Positions 8,570 through 16,979 of a stretch of 64,000 nucleotides of DNA are shown here, in pieces. How positions within the stretch are numbered: position 1 is the stretch's first letter; every line of letters starts with the position of its first letter. The translations under genes were made by a program, and so were the position numbers. This DNA comes from DASXMR01 sp036495525. Lineage in GTDB: Bacteria > Actinomycetota > Actinomycetes > Streptosporangiales > Streptosporangiaceae. The notes beneath the pieces were generated by a model that was given only the letters and a program-made list of their open reading frames with translations, was not told the DNA's origin and did not search any database. The stretch is from positions 195,394 to 259,393 of the forward strand of contig DASXMR010000023.1 of assembly GCA_036495525.1 (NCBI GenBank). The letters are read 5' to 3'.

Positions 8570-8598
8570 TTGCCTATCGCCGCGTCACCACTTATCCT
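8570..8598 (+). promoter_or_regulatory. Sigma-70-type promoter of traR
   Basis: TTGCCT (8570-8575) and TATCCT (8593-8598) are separated by 17 nt in an AT-richer patch; the ATG of traR is 55 nt beyond. Spacing is optimal and both hexamers are near the housekeeping sigma consensus. Confidence 0.6.
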
Positions 8599-8653
8599 CC
8601 GGTGACTGCGTGCATTCAAGATCATTTCGAACTGGCGCGGAGGGAGGCGTGGC

Positions 8654-9073
8654 ATGACTGCTAGCGCGCGTCCACGTGCTGCCGCCCTGCCGGTCAGGCA
8701 GGGCGAGCGGCGATGGACCGAGGCTGAGCTCGGCAGGGTCCACGACCAGCTGGCCGCCGAGGCCGCAGAGCTTCGCGCCGAGATCGACAGGGCGGAGTCT
8801 GATATCGCTGACCGGCTCGGCGACGCTGTCGGTGACGCAGGCGACGATCAGGCAGATATCGGCGCAAAGGCCTTCGAGCGTGAACACGAACTGGCTCTCA
8901 CCCACAACGCCCGTGAGCTGCTCGCGCAGAACGAGCGAGCGCTCGCGAGGATCGATGCGGGTACCTACGGGGTGTGCGAGTCGTGCGGCGAGGCGATCGG
9001 CAAGGCCCGGCTCCAGGCGTTCCCGCGGGCTACACTGTGCGTGGCATGCAAGCAGCGCGAGGAACGTCGCTGA
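8654..9073 (+). CDS. TraR/DksA-family C4 zinc-finger protein
   Basis: 139 residues. A central coiled coil (about 25-100) has LAAEAAELRAEIDRAESDIADRLGDAVGDAGDDQADIGAKAFEREHELAL, and the C4 zinc finger is CESCGEAIGKARLQAFPRATLCVAC. DksA-like proteins enter the RNA polymerase secondary channel. The actinobacterial ones adjacent to lspA are mostly uncharacterized, so the transcriptional role is inferred from the fold. The ATG follows GGAGGGAGG. Its 3' end overlaps the likely start of lspA by 28 nt, suggesting coupled translation. Confidence 0.9.
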   Translation: MTASARPRAAALPVRQGERRWTEAELGRVHDQLAAEAAELRAEIDRAESDIADRLGDAVGDAGDDQADIGAKAFEREHELALTHNARELLAQNERALARIDAGTYGVCESCGEAIGKARLQAFPRATLCVACKQREERR

Positions 9074-10050
9074 GCGGGTCGCACGCCGCCCAGCAGGACG
9101 GGCCGGAGCCAAGCCGCCCGTCCCGGCCTAGGGTCAGTGCGCTGCTCGCCATCGCGGTGGCCGTGCTGGCCATTGACATCGCCAGCAAGGTCACGGTGGT
9201 GGCCACCCTGTCCCGCAGGGCGCCGATCCGGCTGCTCGGTGGCTTCCTCACGCTGCGGGTCGACCGCAACCCCGGCGCGGCGTTCAGCATTGGCCCGTCA
9301 CTGACGATCGTGTTCTCCGCGATCGCGGTCGGGGTGATCATCTACATCTTGCGCACCTCGGCGAAGATCCGCAGCCTGGCCTGGGCGGCGTCGCTCGGAC
9401 TGCTGCTCGGCGGCGCGGCCGGCAACCTGGTCGACCGGCTGTTCAGGTCGCCCGGCCCATTGCGCGGCTACGCGGTCGACTGGATTGAGGTGCCGCACTG
9501 GCCGGTATTCAACCTGGCCGACTCCGCGATCGTCTGCGGCGGCGTGCTCGCCGTGCTGCTGGCGGCCCGCGGCATCAGGATTGACGGCAGCCGGGTCACC
9601 GACACGGCCGAGCCCGCAGGTCAGGCCGGCGACGCCGCGCCGCAGTCACCGCAGCCCGGTGCAGACAGCGCGGGCGGACAGCACGGCTCCAGCCGGGCTG
9701 AGGGCGAGCAGGCAAGCCACGCCGGCCGCGGCCAGTCCGAAACCGGCGCGGCCGCCCCCAGCGCGGCCGCCCCCCGTGCGGGAGACCCAAGTGCGGGAGA
9801 CCCAAGTGCGGGAGACCCCGGCGCGGGAGACCCCGGCGCAGCAGGCCCCGGCGCAGCTGGCCCTGGTGTGGCTGGCCCCGCCGCGGCAGGGCCCGGTGCG
9901 GCTGGCTCAAGTGCGGCTGGGCCCGGCATGACGACTGGCCCCGCCGCGAACGGTGCAGCCGCGAACGGCGCCGGCAGCCCGGCTGCTGATGGCGCGCCGC
10001 AGGAGGCTGAGCGTGACGGGGGAGGGCCGGCGGCCGGCCGGCGCCGGTGA
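9046..10050 (+). CDS. lspA: Lipoprotein signal peptidase (signal peptidase II) with a long repetitive tail
   Basis: About 334 residues from the ATG at 9046, which lies within the end of traR; no convincing later start exists before the first membrane segment. The core (about 30-190) has four membrane segments and both aspartate motifs: NPGAAFS, GGAAGNLVDRLF (first catalytic Asp) and FNLADSAIVCGG (second). The enzyme removes signal peptides from diacylglyceryl-modified prolipoproteins at the membrane. The family is normally 160-200 residues; here about 145 extra residues are Ala/Gly/Pro-rich and include ten tandem five-residue repeats. An in-frame upstream start at 8974 is possible but lies inside the traR zinc finger. 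The stop overlaps the next gene in GTGA. Confidence 0.93.
   Translation: MQAARGTSLSGSHAAQQDGPEPSRPSRPRVSALLAIAVAVLAIDIASKVTVVATLSRRAPIRLLGGFLTLRVDRNPGAAFSIGPSLTIVFSAIAVGVIIYILRTSAKIRSLAWAASLGLLLGGAAGNLVDRLFRSPGPLRGYAVDWIEVPHWPVFNLADSAIVCGGVLAVLLAARGIRIDGSRVTDTAEPAGQAGDAAPQSPQPGADSAGGQHGSSRAEGEQASHAGRGQSETGAAAPSAAAPRAGDPSAGDPSAGDPGAGDPGAAGPGAAGPGVAGPAAAGPGAAGSSAAGPGMTTGPAANGAAANGAGSPAADGAPQEAERDGGGPAAGRRR
9776..9925 (+). repeat. Ten 15-bp tandem units in the lspA tail (AGDPS / AAGPG pentapeptides)
   Basis: Units of the form GTGCGGGAGACCCAA start every 15 nt from 9776. The first two are identical and the later ones drift to GCGCAGCTGGCCCTG-like variants, so the array appears to have grown from the 5' side most recently. 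Confidence 0.9.
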
Positions 10051-10976
10051 CCGTGCCTGGCACCCGCCGGGTACCCGTTCCCGAGGGACTCGACGGCGAG
10101 CGCCTGGACGCGGCGCTCTCCCGGCTGTTCGGCTTGTCCAGGGCACGGTCGGCTGAGCTGATCGGGGATGGCCACGTGCTGCTTGGCGGCAGGCCGGCGG
10201 CCAAGTCAGACCGGGTACCGGCGGGCGAGTGGCTTGAGGTGACGCTGCCGGCAGTGCCCGAGCAGGCGCCACCGCAGCCGGTGCCCGGCCTCGCGGTGCT
10301 GTACCAGGACCAGGACATCCTGGTCGTGGACAAGCCGGCCGGGGTGGCCGCGCATCCGACCCCCGGCTGGACGGGCCCCACGGTGCTCAAGGGGCTGCAG
10401 GCGGCCGGGTACGAGCTGAGCAGCAGCGGCGCCGCCGAGCGGCAGGGCATCGTGCACCGGCTGGACGCGAGCACCACCGGCGTGATGGCGCTCGCAGTGA
10501 GCGACTTCGGCTACAGCGCGCTGAAGCGCGCCTTTCGCGAGCGGGAAGTGAGCAAGACCTACCACGCGCTGGTGCAGGGGCACCCTGACCCGCTGCGCGG
10601 CACGATCGACGCCCCGATCGGCCGGCATCCGTCCGGCGACGGCCGCTTCGCCGTGGTGGCCGGCGGCCGTCCGTCCGTGACCCACTACGACACCCTGGAG
10701 GCCTTTCGCGCCGCCAGCCTGACCGAGGTGAACCTGGAAACGGGCCGGACCCATCAGATCAGGGTGCACATGGCCGCGATCAGGCACCCGTGCGCCGGTG
10801 ACCGGCTGTACGGCGCCGATCCGGTGCTGGCCGCCCGGCTCGGCCTGACCAGGCAGTGGCTGCATGCGGTAACGCTGAGCTTCGCGCACCCGGCTGATGG
10901 CCGGCTGATGGAGTTCAGCAGCGGCTACCCGGCCGACTTGCGTCACGCCATCGACGTGCTCGCCGCCGAGTCGTGA
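10047..10976 (+). CDS. RluD/RluA-family 23S rRNA pseudouridine synthase
   Basis: 309 residues. An N-terminal S4-like RNA-binding domain (about 10-75, LDGERLDAALSRLFGLSRARSAELIGDGHVLLGG) precedes the RluA-type catalytic domain. The catalytic Asp is in GIVHRLDASTTGVMALAVS, and the fold is confirmed by LVVDKPAGVAAHPTPGW and ETGRTHQIRVHMAAIRHPCAGDRLYG. It isomerizes uridine to pseudouridine in rRNA; the exact site cannot be read from sequence. GTG start overlaps the lspA stop. The lspA-rluD pair is the usual one in bacteria. Confidence 0.93.
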   Translation: MTVPGTRRVPVPEGLDGERLDAALSRLFGLSRARSAELIGDGHVLLGGRPAAKSDRVPAGEWLEVTLPAVPEQAPPQPVPGLAVLYQDQDILVVDKPAGVAAHPTPGWTGPTVLKGLQAAGYELSSSGAAERQGIVHRLDASTTGVMALAVSDFGYSALKRAFREREVSKTYHALVQGHPDPLRGTIDAPIGRHPSGDGRFAVVAGGRPSVTHYDTLEAFRAASLTEVNLETGRTHQIRVHMAAIRHPCAGDRLYGADPVLAARLGLTRQWLHAVTLSFAHPADGRLMEFSSGYPADLRHAIDVLAAES

Positions 10977-11251
10977 GCTGCTCCCTACCCGGCCGTCTAA
11001 TCGATCCTGCGTAAGCGAGACGAGCACCGGGCCGGGTGTCGTGGCCACGGACAGTCGGCATTTGGCGTTAGGGTCGGAAGACCGGGCCGGACCCGGCTCG
11101 CGGCGGGGCGAAGTGCCCCGAGATGTCCTGCCGCAGGCCGTCATCCGGCCACTTCCCCCGGTCCCGTACTGACGGCACCGGCCGCACCGGCCAGCCAGCC
11201 TGGCCCGCGCGGCCGGGGCACGCGCAGCATGCCTGAAGGAGGCGGTACTTC

Positions 11252-14200
11252 ATGGCGGCAGGCCCGGCAGCCGGCCCGGCCAGGGGACGCGACGGCTTCG
11301 TCCACCTGCACGTGCACACCGAGTACTCGATGCTCGACGGGGCCGCCAGGCTGAAGGACCTGTTCAGCACCTGCCAGCAGGCCGGCATGCCGGCCATCGC
11401 GATGACCGACCACGGCAATGTCTACGGCGCTTATGACTTCTGGTCCAAGGCGCGGGCGGCCGGGATCAAGCCCATCATCGGCATCGAGGCGTACGTCGCG
11501 CCAGAGCACCGCGGGCTGAAGCAGCCGGTCCGCTGGGGCAACCCCGGCCAGCGCGACGACGACGTGTCCGGGGCCGGCGCCTATACCCACATGACGCTGC
11601 TGGCCGAGACCACCGAGGGCATGCACAACCTGTTCCGGCTGGCCTCGACGGCCTCGCTTGAGGGCTTCTTCCGGCAGCCGCGGATGGACCGGGAACTGCT
11701 CGCCCGGCATGCCAGGGGAATCATCGCCACGACCGGGTGCCCCGGTGGCGAGGTGCAGACCAGGCTGCGGCTCGGCCAGCAGCGGGAGGCGCTCGAGGCG
11801 GCAGCCGCCTACCGGGACATCTTCGGTCCTGGCAATTTCTTCGTCGAGCTGATGGACCACGGGCTCGATGTGGAGAAGCGCACCAGGACGCAGCTGCGCG
11901 ACCTCGGCCGCCAGCTCGGCCTCCCGTTCGTGGCGACCAATGACTCGCACTACAGCAGGCCGGAGGACGCCGCCGCGCACGAGGCGCTGCTGTGCGTGCA
12001 GACCGCCACGAACCTGGCCGATCCGAACCGCTTCAAGCTCGAGGGCAACGGCTACTACATCAAGACCCCGGAGCAGATGCGGGCGCTCAGCACCGACGAG
12101 GAATGGCAGGCCGGGTGTGACAGCACGCTGCTGATCGCCGAGCGCGCCGGCGTCGAGTTCGCCAAGTCCAACCTGATGCCGGTGTTCCCGCTGCCCGAAG
12201 GCGAGACCGAGTCCAGCTGGTTCCGCCGGGAAGTCTGGCGCGGGATGGACCGGCGCTACCCAGGCGGCTACGACGAGCAGCGCCGGGCCCAGGCCGAGTA
12301 CGAGATCGGCGTCATCGAGTCGATGGGCTTCTGCTCGTACTTCCTGGTCGTCGCCGACTTCATCATGTGGGCGAAGCGCAACGGCATCAGGGTCGGGCCT
12401 GGCCGCGGCTCGGCGGCCGGGTCGATCGTCTCCTACGCGATGGGCATTACTGACCTGGACCCGGTCAGCCACCGCCTGGTCTTCGAGCGGTTCCTGAACC
12501 CCGAGCGGGTCTCCATGCCGGACGTCGACATCGACTTCGACGAGCGCCGGCGCGGCGACGTGATCAGGTACGTGACCGAGAAGTACGGCGACGACCGGGT
12601 GGCCCAGATCATCACCTACGGCACGATCAAGGCGAAGGCCGCGATCAAGGATTCTTCCCGGGTGCTCGGTTACCCCTACGCGCTCGGCGACCGGATCACC
12701 AAGGCATTCCCGCCTGCCGTGCTCGGCAAGGAGATGTCGCTGTCGGGCGTCTTCGACCCGGACGACTCGCGTTACGGCGAGGCAGGCGAGATCCGCGCGC
12801 TGTACGAGGCCGAGGCCGAGATCAAGCAGGTGATCGACACCGCGCGCGGGCTGGAGGGGCTGATCCGCCAGGCCGGCGTGCACGCCGCGGGCGTGATCAT
12901 GAGCAAGGAGCCGCTGCTCGACCACATCCCGGTGTGGAAGCGCCAGGCCGACGGCGCGATCATCACTCAGTTCGACTACCCGGCCTGCGAGGACATCGGC
13001 CTGCTGAAGATGGACTTCCTCGGGCTGCGGAACCTGACCGTGATCGACGACGCGATCCGCGGCATCACGGCCAACCGCGGCATCGAGATCGACCTGGACA
13101 CGCTCGGCCTGGACGACAAGCCAACCTATGAGCTGCTGGCCAGGGGCGACACCCTGGGCGTGTTCCAGCTCGACGGCACCCCGATGCGCGCGCTGCTGCG
13201 CTCGATGCGGGCCGACTCCTTCGGTGACATCTCAGCGGTCATCGCGCTTTACCGGCCAGGCCCGATGGCCAGCGCCCCGGTGTACGCCGATCGCAAGACC
13301 GGCCGCGCCCCGGTAACGCCGATTCACCCGGAGCTGGCCGAGGGCCTGGGTGACGTGCTTGGCGACAGCTACGGGCTGCTGGTGTACCAGGAGGACGTGA
13401 TGTTCGCCGCGCAGCGGCTGGCCGGGTACTCGCCCGCCCAGGCCGACCTGCTGCGCCGTGCCATGGGCAAGAAGAAGAAGGAGATCCTGGACAAGGAGTA
13501 CGAGCCGTTCGCGGCCGGGATGAAGGCGGGCGGCTACTCCGACAACGCCATCAAGACGATCTGGGACGCGATGGTCCCGTTCTCCGGCTACGCGTTCAAC
13601 AAGGCGCACGCGGCCGGCTACGCGCTGATCTCGTACTGGACCGCGTACCTGAAGGCGAACTTCCCCGCCGAGTACATGGCCGGGCTGCTGACCTCGGTGG
13701 CCGGCGACAAGGACAAATCGGCGCTATACCTGAGCGAGTGCCGGCGGATGGGGATCAAGGTGCTGCCGCCCGACGTGAACGCGTCGACGGCGATGTTCAC
13801 CGCCGTCGGCGACGACATCAGGTTCGGCATGGCCGCCGTCCGCAATGTCGGCTCGAACGTGGTGGACTCGATCGTGGCGGCCCGCACCGCGAAGGGCGCG
13901 TTCACCAGCTTCGCCGACTTCCTCCGCAAGGTGCCGGTGAATGTCTGCAACAAGCGGGTCATGGAGTCGCTGATCAAGGCCGGGGCCTTCGACGAGTTCG
14001 GCGACTCGCGGAAGGGCCTGGTGCTCATCCACGAGCAGGCCATCGACACGGTCATCGACGTCAAGCGGAACGAGGCCATCGGCCAGGACTCGCTGTTCGG
14101 CGACGACACCGAGAACGCGGCGACGTTCGACGTGCCCGTCCCGGCCGGGGAGTGGGACAAGCAGGCGCGGCTGGCCTTCGAGCGGGAGATGCTTGGGCTC

Positions 14201-14818
14201 TACGTCTCCGACCACCCGCTGCTCGGCCTGGAGCATGTGCTGGCCGCGGCGACCGACTGCTCGGTCGCGCAGCTCATCGGGTCAGCCGAGGACGACGCGG
14301 AACGAGGTGTCCGGGGCGACCGCGGCGACGCCCAGGTGGTCACCGTCGGGGGGATTCTGTCGGGGGTGCAGCGCAAGGTCACCAGGCAGGGCAGCGCCTG
14401 GGCGGCGGCCACCCTGGAGGACCTCGAGGGCGCGATCGAGGTGCTGTTCTTCCCGGCGACCTACCAGCAGTGCCTGACGCTGGTCGTCGAGGACGCCGTC
14501 GTCCTGGTCAAGGGGCGGCTCGACCGTCGCGAGGAGGTGCCCAAGCTGGTCGCGATGGAGGTAAGCGTGCCCGACACCGCCGCGGGCGAGAGCGGCCCTT
14601 TCGTGGTGTCGATCAACGAGGCGCGCTGCGTGCCGCCGGTGGTCGAGCGGCTGCGGGAGGTGCTGCGCACCCATCCGGGTACCGCTGAGGTGCACTTGCG
14701 GCTGACGAGCGGCTCGCTGACCAGGGTGGTCAGGCTCGACGCCAAGCTCCGGGTGCGGCCCTCGCCGTCGCTGCTTGCTGACCTGAAGCAGCTGCTCGGA
14801 CCAGCCTGCGTCGGCTGA
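11252..14818 (+). CDS. dnaE: DNA polymerase III alpha subunit
   Basis: 1188 residues, the usual DnaE1 length. The PHP domain opens with FVHLHVHTEYSMLDGAARLKDL and AIAMTDHGNVYGAYDFW. The polymerase catalytic aspartates lie in PDVDIDFDERRR (Asp424, Asp426 and Asp428 region), and PGRGSAAGSIVSYAMGITDLDPV is the family signature. The C-terminal OB fold is at about 1000-1080 (VTVGGILSGVQRKVTRQGSAWAAATLEDLEG). It is the replicative polymerase acting with the sliding clamp. AAGGAGG at 11236-11242 precedes the ATG. The 275-nt gap before it shows no recognisable gene. Confidence 0.97.
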   Translation: MAAGPAAGPARGRDGFVHLHVHTEYSMLDGAARLKDLFSTCQQAGMPAIAMTDHGNVYGAYDFWSKARAAGIKPIIGIEAYVAPEHRGLKQPVRWGNPGQRDDDVSGAGAYTHMTLLAETTEGMHNLFRLASTASLEGFFRQPRMDRELLARHARGIIATTGCPGGEVQTRLRLGQQREALEAAAAYRDIFGPGNFFVELMDHGLDVEKRTRTQLRDLGRQLGLPFVATNDSHYSRPEDAAAHEALLCVQTATNLADPNRFKLEGNGYYIKTPEQMRALSTDEEWQAGCDSTLLIAERAGVEFAKSNLMPVFPLPEGETESSWFRREVWRGMDRRYPGGYDEQRRAQAEYEIGVIESMGFCSYFLVVADFIMWAKRNGIRVGPGRGSAAGSIVSYAMGITDLDPVSHRLVFERFLNPERVSMPDVDIDFDERRRGDVIRYVTEKYGDDRVAQIITYGTIKAKAAIKDSSRVLGYPYALGDRITKAFPPAVLGKEMSLSGVFDPDDSRYGEAGEIRALYEAEAEIKQVIDTARGLEGLIRQAGVHAAGVIMSKEPLLDHIPVWKRQADGAIITQFDYPACEDIGLLKMDFLGLRNLTVIDDAIRGITANRGIEIDLDTLGLDDKPTYELLARGDTLGVFQLDGTPMRALLRSMRADSFGDISAVIALYRPGPMASAPVYADRKTGRAPVTPIHPELAEGLGDVLGDSYGLLVYQEDVMFAAQRLAGYSPAQADLLRRAMGKKKKEILDKEYEPFAAGMKAGGYSDNAIKTIWDAMVPFSGYAFNKAHAAGYALISYWTAYLKANFPAEYMAGLLTSVAGDKDKSALYLSECRRMGIKVLPPDVNASTAMFTAVGDDIRFGMAAVRNVGSNVVDSIVAARTAKGAFTSFADFLRKVPVNVCNKRVMESLIKAGAFDEFGDSRKGLVLIHEQAIDTVIDVKRNEAIGQDSLFGDDTENAATFDVPVPAGEWDKQARLAFEREMLGLYVSDHPLLGLEHVLAAATDCSVAQLIGSAEDDAERGVRGDRGDAQVVTVGGILSGVQRKVTRQGSAWAAATLEDLEGAIEVLFFPATYQQCLTLVVEDAVVLVKGRLDRREEVPKLVAMEVSVPDTAAGESGPFVVSINEARCVPPVVERLREVLRTHPGTAEVHLRLTSGSLTRVVRLDAKLRVRPSPSLLADLKQLLGPACVG

Positions 14819-14912
14819 AACCGCGGCCGGCCGGGCACTGGCGGGCGGCGGCTGGCCGTCCGGCGTGCCGGCTGCCTGGTACTCAGCTGCGTCACGTACC
14901 CTGCTGCGCAGA

Positions 14913-15581
14913 ATGACCCACTCCCGCTTCCCCTCAGCCGTGCCCGGCCCCGGTGAGCCCGGCGCAACGGGGCGATCTGGCTGGGGCCGGGAAACCGGTG
15001 CCGGGCTGCTCGCGCTCGCTGCCGTGGCCGCGGGCAGCGTGCTCGTCGGGCTGCTCGGCGGCCTGCTATGGATGCACCTGGCGCCGCGGCCGGCGTTCAC
15101 CGTCGTGCCGGGCGGCAGCGCGCAGGCTCTCAACGCCGAGACCAGCGCGTTCATCGCCGCCGACTTCTGGTTCTGCGTGCTGGGGGTGGTCGGCGGCGTC
15201 ATCACCGGCCTTCTCGGGTACCTGCTGGCGGTGCGCAGGTACGGCCCGCTGCCGATGGCTGGCGTGCTCGGCGGCGGCCTCGCCGCCGCCTACGCGGCGA
15301 GCTGGATCGGCCACCACGCCGCGGTCACCAGCTTCCTGCGGCGGATCGGCGCAAGCAAGCCTGGCACCGTGCTGCACGCGCCGGTCACGCTTGGCGCGCA
15401 CTCGGCGGTCGTGTTCTGGCCGCTGGCGGCAGGCCTGGTAGCTGGCGGCATCGAGATGTCCGTCGTGGTGCGCGCCAGGCGCCGGGCGCTGGCCGAGCAG
15501 GAGGGCGCCGGGCCTGACCGCCATGGGCAGGACAGTACTGGTCGAGACGGGGGAGCCGGGCCGGCCGGGTACTACGGCTGA
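14913..15581 (+). CDS. DUF2567-like integral membrane protein
   Basis: About 222 residues from the ATG at 14913 (a GTG at 14865 is also in frame). Four membrane segments are visible: GLLALAAVAAGSVLVGLLGGLLWMHL, FWFCVLGVVGGVITGLLGYLLAV, MAGVLGGGLAAAYAASWIGHHA, and VVFWPLAAGLVAGGIEMSVVV, with a soluble loop (about 65-85) after the first. The layout and the LWMHLAPRP / GG-containing helices match the streptomycete DUF2567 proteins found near dnaE. Function is unknown. TACCCT lies 10 nt before the ATG, suggesting a very short leader. The 3' end overlaps an alternative upstream start of the next gene. Confidence 0.7.
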   Translation: MTHSRFPSAVPGPGEPGATGRSGWGRETGAGLLALAAVAAGSVLVGLLGGLLWMHLAPRPAFTVVPGGSAQALNAETSAFIAADFWFCVLGVVGGVITGLLGYLLAVRRYGPLPMAGVLGGGLAAAYAASWIGHHAAVTSFLRRIGASKPGTVLHAPVTLGAHSAVVFWPLAAGLVAGGIEMSVVVRARRRALAEQEGAGPDRHGQDSTGRDGGAGPAGYYG

Positions 15582-15624
15582 GTCAGACGCGCCGGATCGC
15601 CCGGCACGCCAACGGGAGGTCCAG

Positions 15625-16044
15625 GTGGTCCGCAGGGTCAGCTCGCAGACCGAGTGGGAACCGCTGGTCGGCTACAGCCGGGCGGTTGCCGCCGGTGACT
15701 GGGTGCTGGTCTCCGGCTGCACGTCGGTTCGCGGCGCTGAGTTCGTGCACCCTGACGACGGCTATGCGCAGGCCGCCCAGGCCATCAGCAACATCGCCGC
15801 GGCGCTGGCCGGCCTCGGCGCCAGCCTCGCCGACGTGGTGCGCACCAGGCTCTACGTCACCGACATCTCGCGCTGGCCGGAGTACGGCCGGGCGCATGCC
15901 GAGGCCTTCGGCGACGTCCGCCCCGCCTGCACCATGATCGAGGTGGCCGCGCTGGTGGACCAGCGGATGCTGGTCGAGATCGAGGCGGTCGCCTACCGGC
16001 CGGGGGCCGGCGGCGCGGAGCCGGACGGCGAGGGCGGCGGCTAG
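15625..16044 (+). CDS. Rid-family (RidA/YjgF-like) protein
   Basis: 139 residues from the GTG at 15625, which has GGGAGG five nt upstream; an ATG at 15523 in the same frame would overlap the previous gene and add an unconserved extension. Motifs: VGYSRAVAAGDWVLVSGCTSV, QAISNIAAALAGLGASLADVVRTRLYVTDISRWPEYGRAHAEAF, and RPACTMIEVAALVDQRMLVEIEAVAYRP. The Arg before the terminal strand (VRPACTMIEV) corresponds to the Rid active-site Arg. RidA hydrolyses enamine/imine intermediates; this protein may be another subfamily, so the substrate is open. It ends convergently with ppgK, the two stop codons sharing the palindrome CTAG at 16041-16044. Confidence 0.88.
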   Translation: MVRRVSSQTEWEPLVGYSRAVAAGDWVLVSGCTSVRGAEFVHPDDGYAQAAQAISNIAAALAGLGASLADVVRTRLYVTDISRWPEYGRAHAEAFGDVRPACTMIEVAALVDQRMLVEIEAVAYRPGAGGAEPDGEGGG

Positions 16045-16775
16045 ATCGACGCCATCGCCGCGCCGACGATGCCGGCGTCGTTGAGCAGGCCGGCGGGCAC
16101 GACCTTTGCGTGCAGGCCGGTCAGCCGGGGCAGGAACTTATCTGCCTTCCTGCTGACGCCGCCGCCGATGATGATCAGGTCAGGCGACAGCAGCGCTTCC
16201 ATGTGCTGCAGGTACTCATCTACCCGCCCGGCCCACTTGCCCCAGCTCAGGTCGTGCTCTTCCCTGGCGTGATCGGACGCGTGCCGCTCCGCGTCCTTCC
16301 CGTGGATCTCGATGTGGCCGAACTCGGTGTTGGGCACCAGCGCGCCTCCGGAGAACAGCGCGCTGCCGATGCCGGTGCCCAGCGTCAGCAGCAGCACGAC
16401 GCCTTGCTGGCCGGACCCGGCGCCGAACCGCATCTCCGCGACCCCGGCAGCGTCAGCGTCGTTGAGCACGGTCACCTGCTGCCCGGCCGCGCTGCCGAAC
16501 AGCTCCCGCGCATTCACCCCGACGCACGAGGAGTCGAGATTGGCTGCCGTGCAGATGACCCCGTCCTTGATCACGCCGGGGAAGGTGATGCCGATCGGCC
16601 CGGTCCAGCTGAACCGCTTGACCAGCTCGCCTACCACGCCGGCGATCGAGTCAGGCACGGCCGGGTGCGGGGTGTCAAGCTTGATCCGATCAGCGGTGAG
16701 CGCGCCCTTCGCCACGTCCACCGGCGCGGCCTTCATGCCCGTGCCGCCGATATCGATGCCTAGTGCCTGCGCCAT
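16041..16775 (-). CDS. ppgK: Polyphosphate glucokinase (ROK family)
   Basis: 244 residues. Phosphorylates glucose using inorganic polyphosphate, and often ATP, in actinobacteria. Motifs: ATP/polyP site GIDIGGTGMKAAPVDV, IGITFPGVIKDGVI, catalytic Asp in VLNDADAAGVAEMRFG, LLTLGTGIGSALFSGG, and NTEFGHIEIHGKDAERHAS, typical of PPGK. GGIIG-like C-terminal segment is LIIIGGGVSRKADKFLP. The ATG at 16775 has GGAGG upstream; a longer in-frame extension to 17027 crosses the next promoter and is not conserved. Divergent from the FAD oxidoreductase gene. Confidence 0.93.
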   Translation of the reverse strand: MAQALGIDIGGTGMKAAPVDVAKGALTADRIKLDTPHPAVPDSIAGVVGELVKRFSWTGPIGITFPGVIKDGVICTAANLDSSCVGVNARELFGSAAGQQVTVLNDADAAGVAEMRFGAGSGQQGVVLLLTLGTGIGSALFSGGALVPNTEFGHIEIHGKDAERHASDHAREEHDLSWGKWAGRVDEYLQHMEALLSPDLIIIGGGVSRKADKFLPRLTGLHAKVVPAGLLNDAGIVGAAMASI

Positions 16776-16979
16776 GACGCCTCCGTGGGTGAATGGGGGA
16801 CCGCGCCGCCAGCCTGCCGCGTAGTCAAGCGTATGGCCTGACGCGCCGTTCACCGCGCGGTCATCCGGGCGCGATTGACTGAGCTGCGCTGAGCTGGCAG
16901 CGCGCGACCGGCTGTGCCGCCGCGCATCAGCAGGGCACGCCTGGCGGGGGCGTACGGGGACGCTCAGAGAGGAACGCCG

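Noticed and set aside
9776..9925. CRISPR array in the lspA tail
   Set aside because: Units are contiguous 15-bp coding repeats with no spacers.
10990..11020. CGTCTAA near 10996 as a third ECF promoter box
   Set aside because: No GGAAC-type box lies 16-17 nt upstream, so it is not treated as a promoter.
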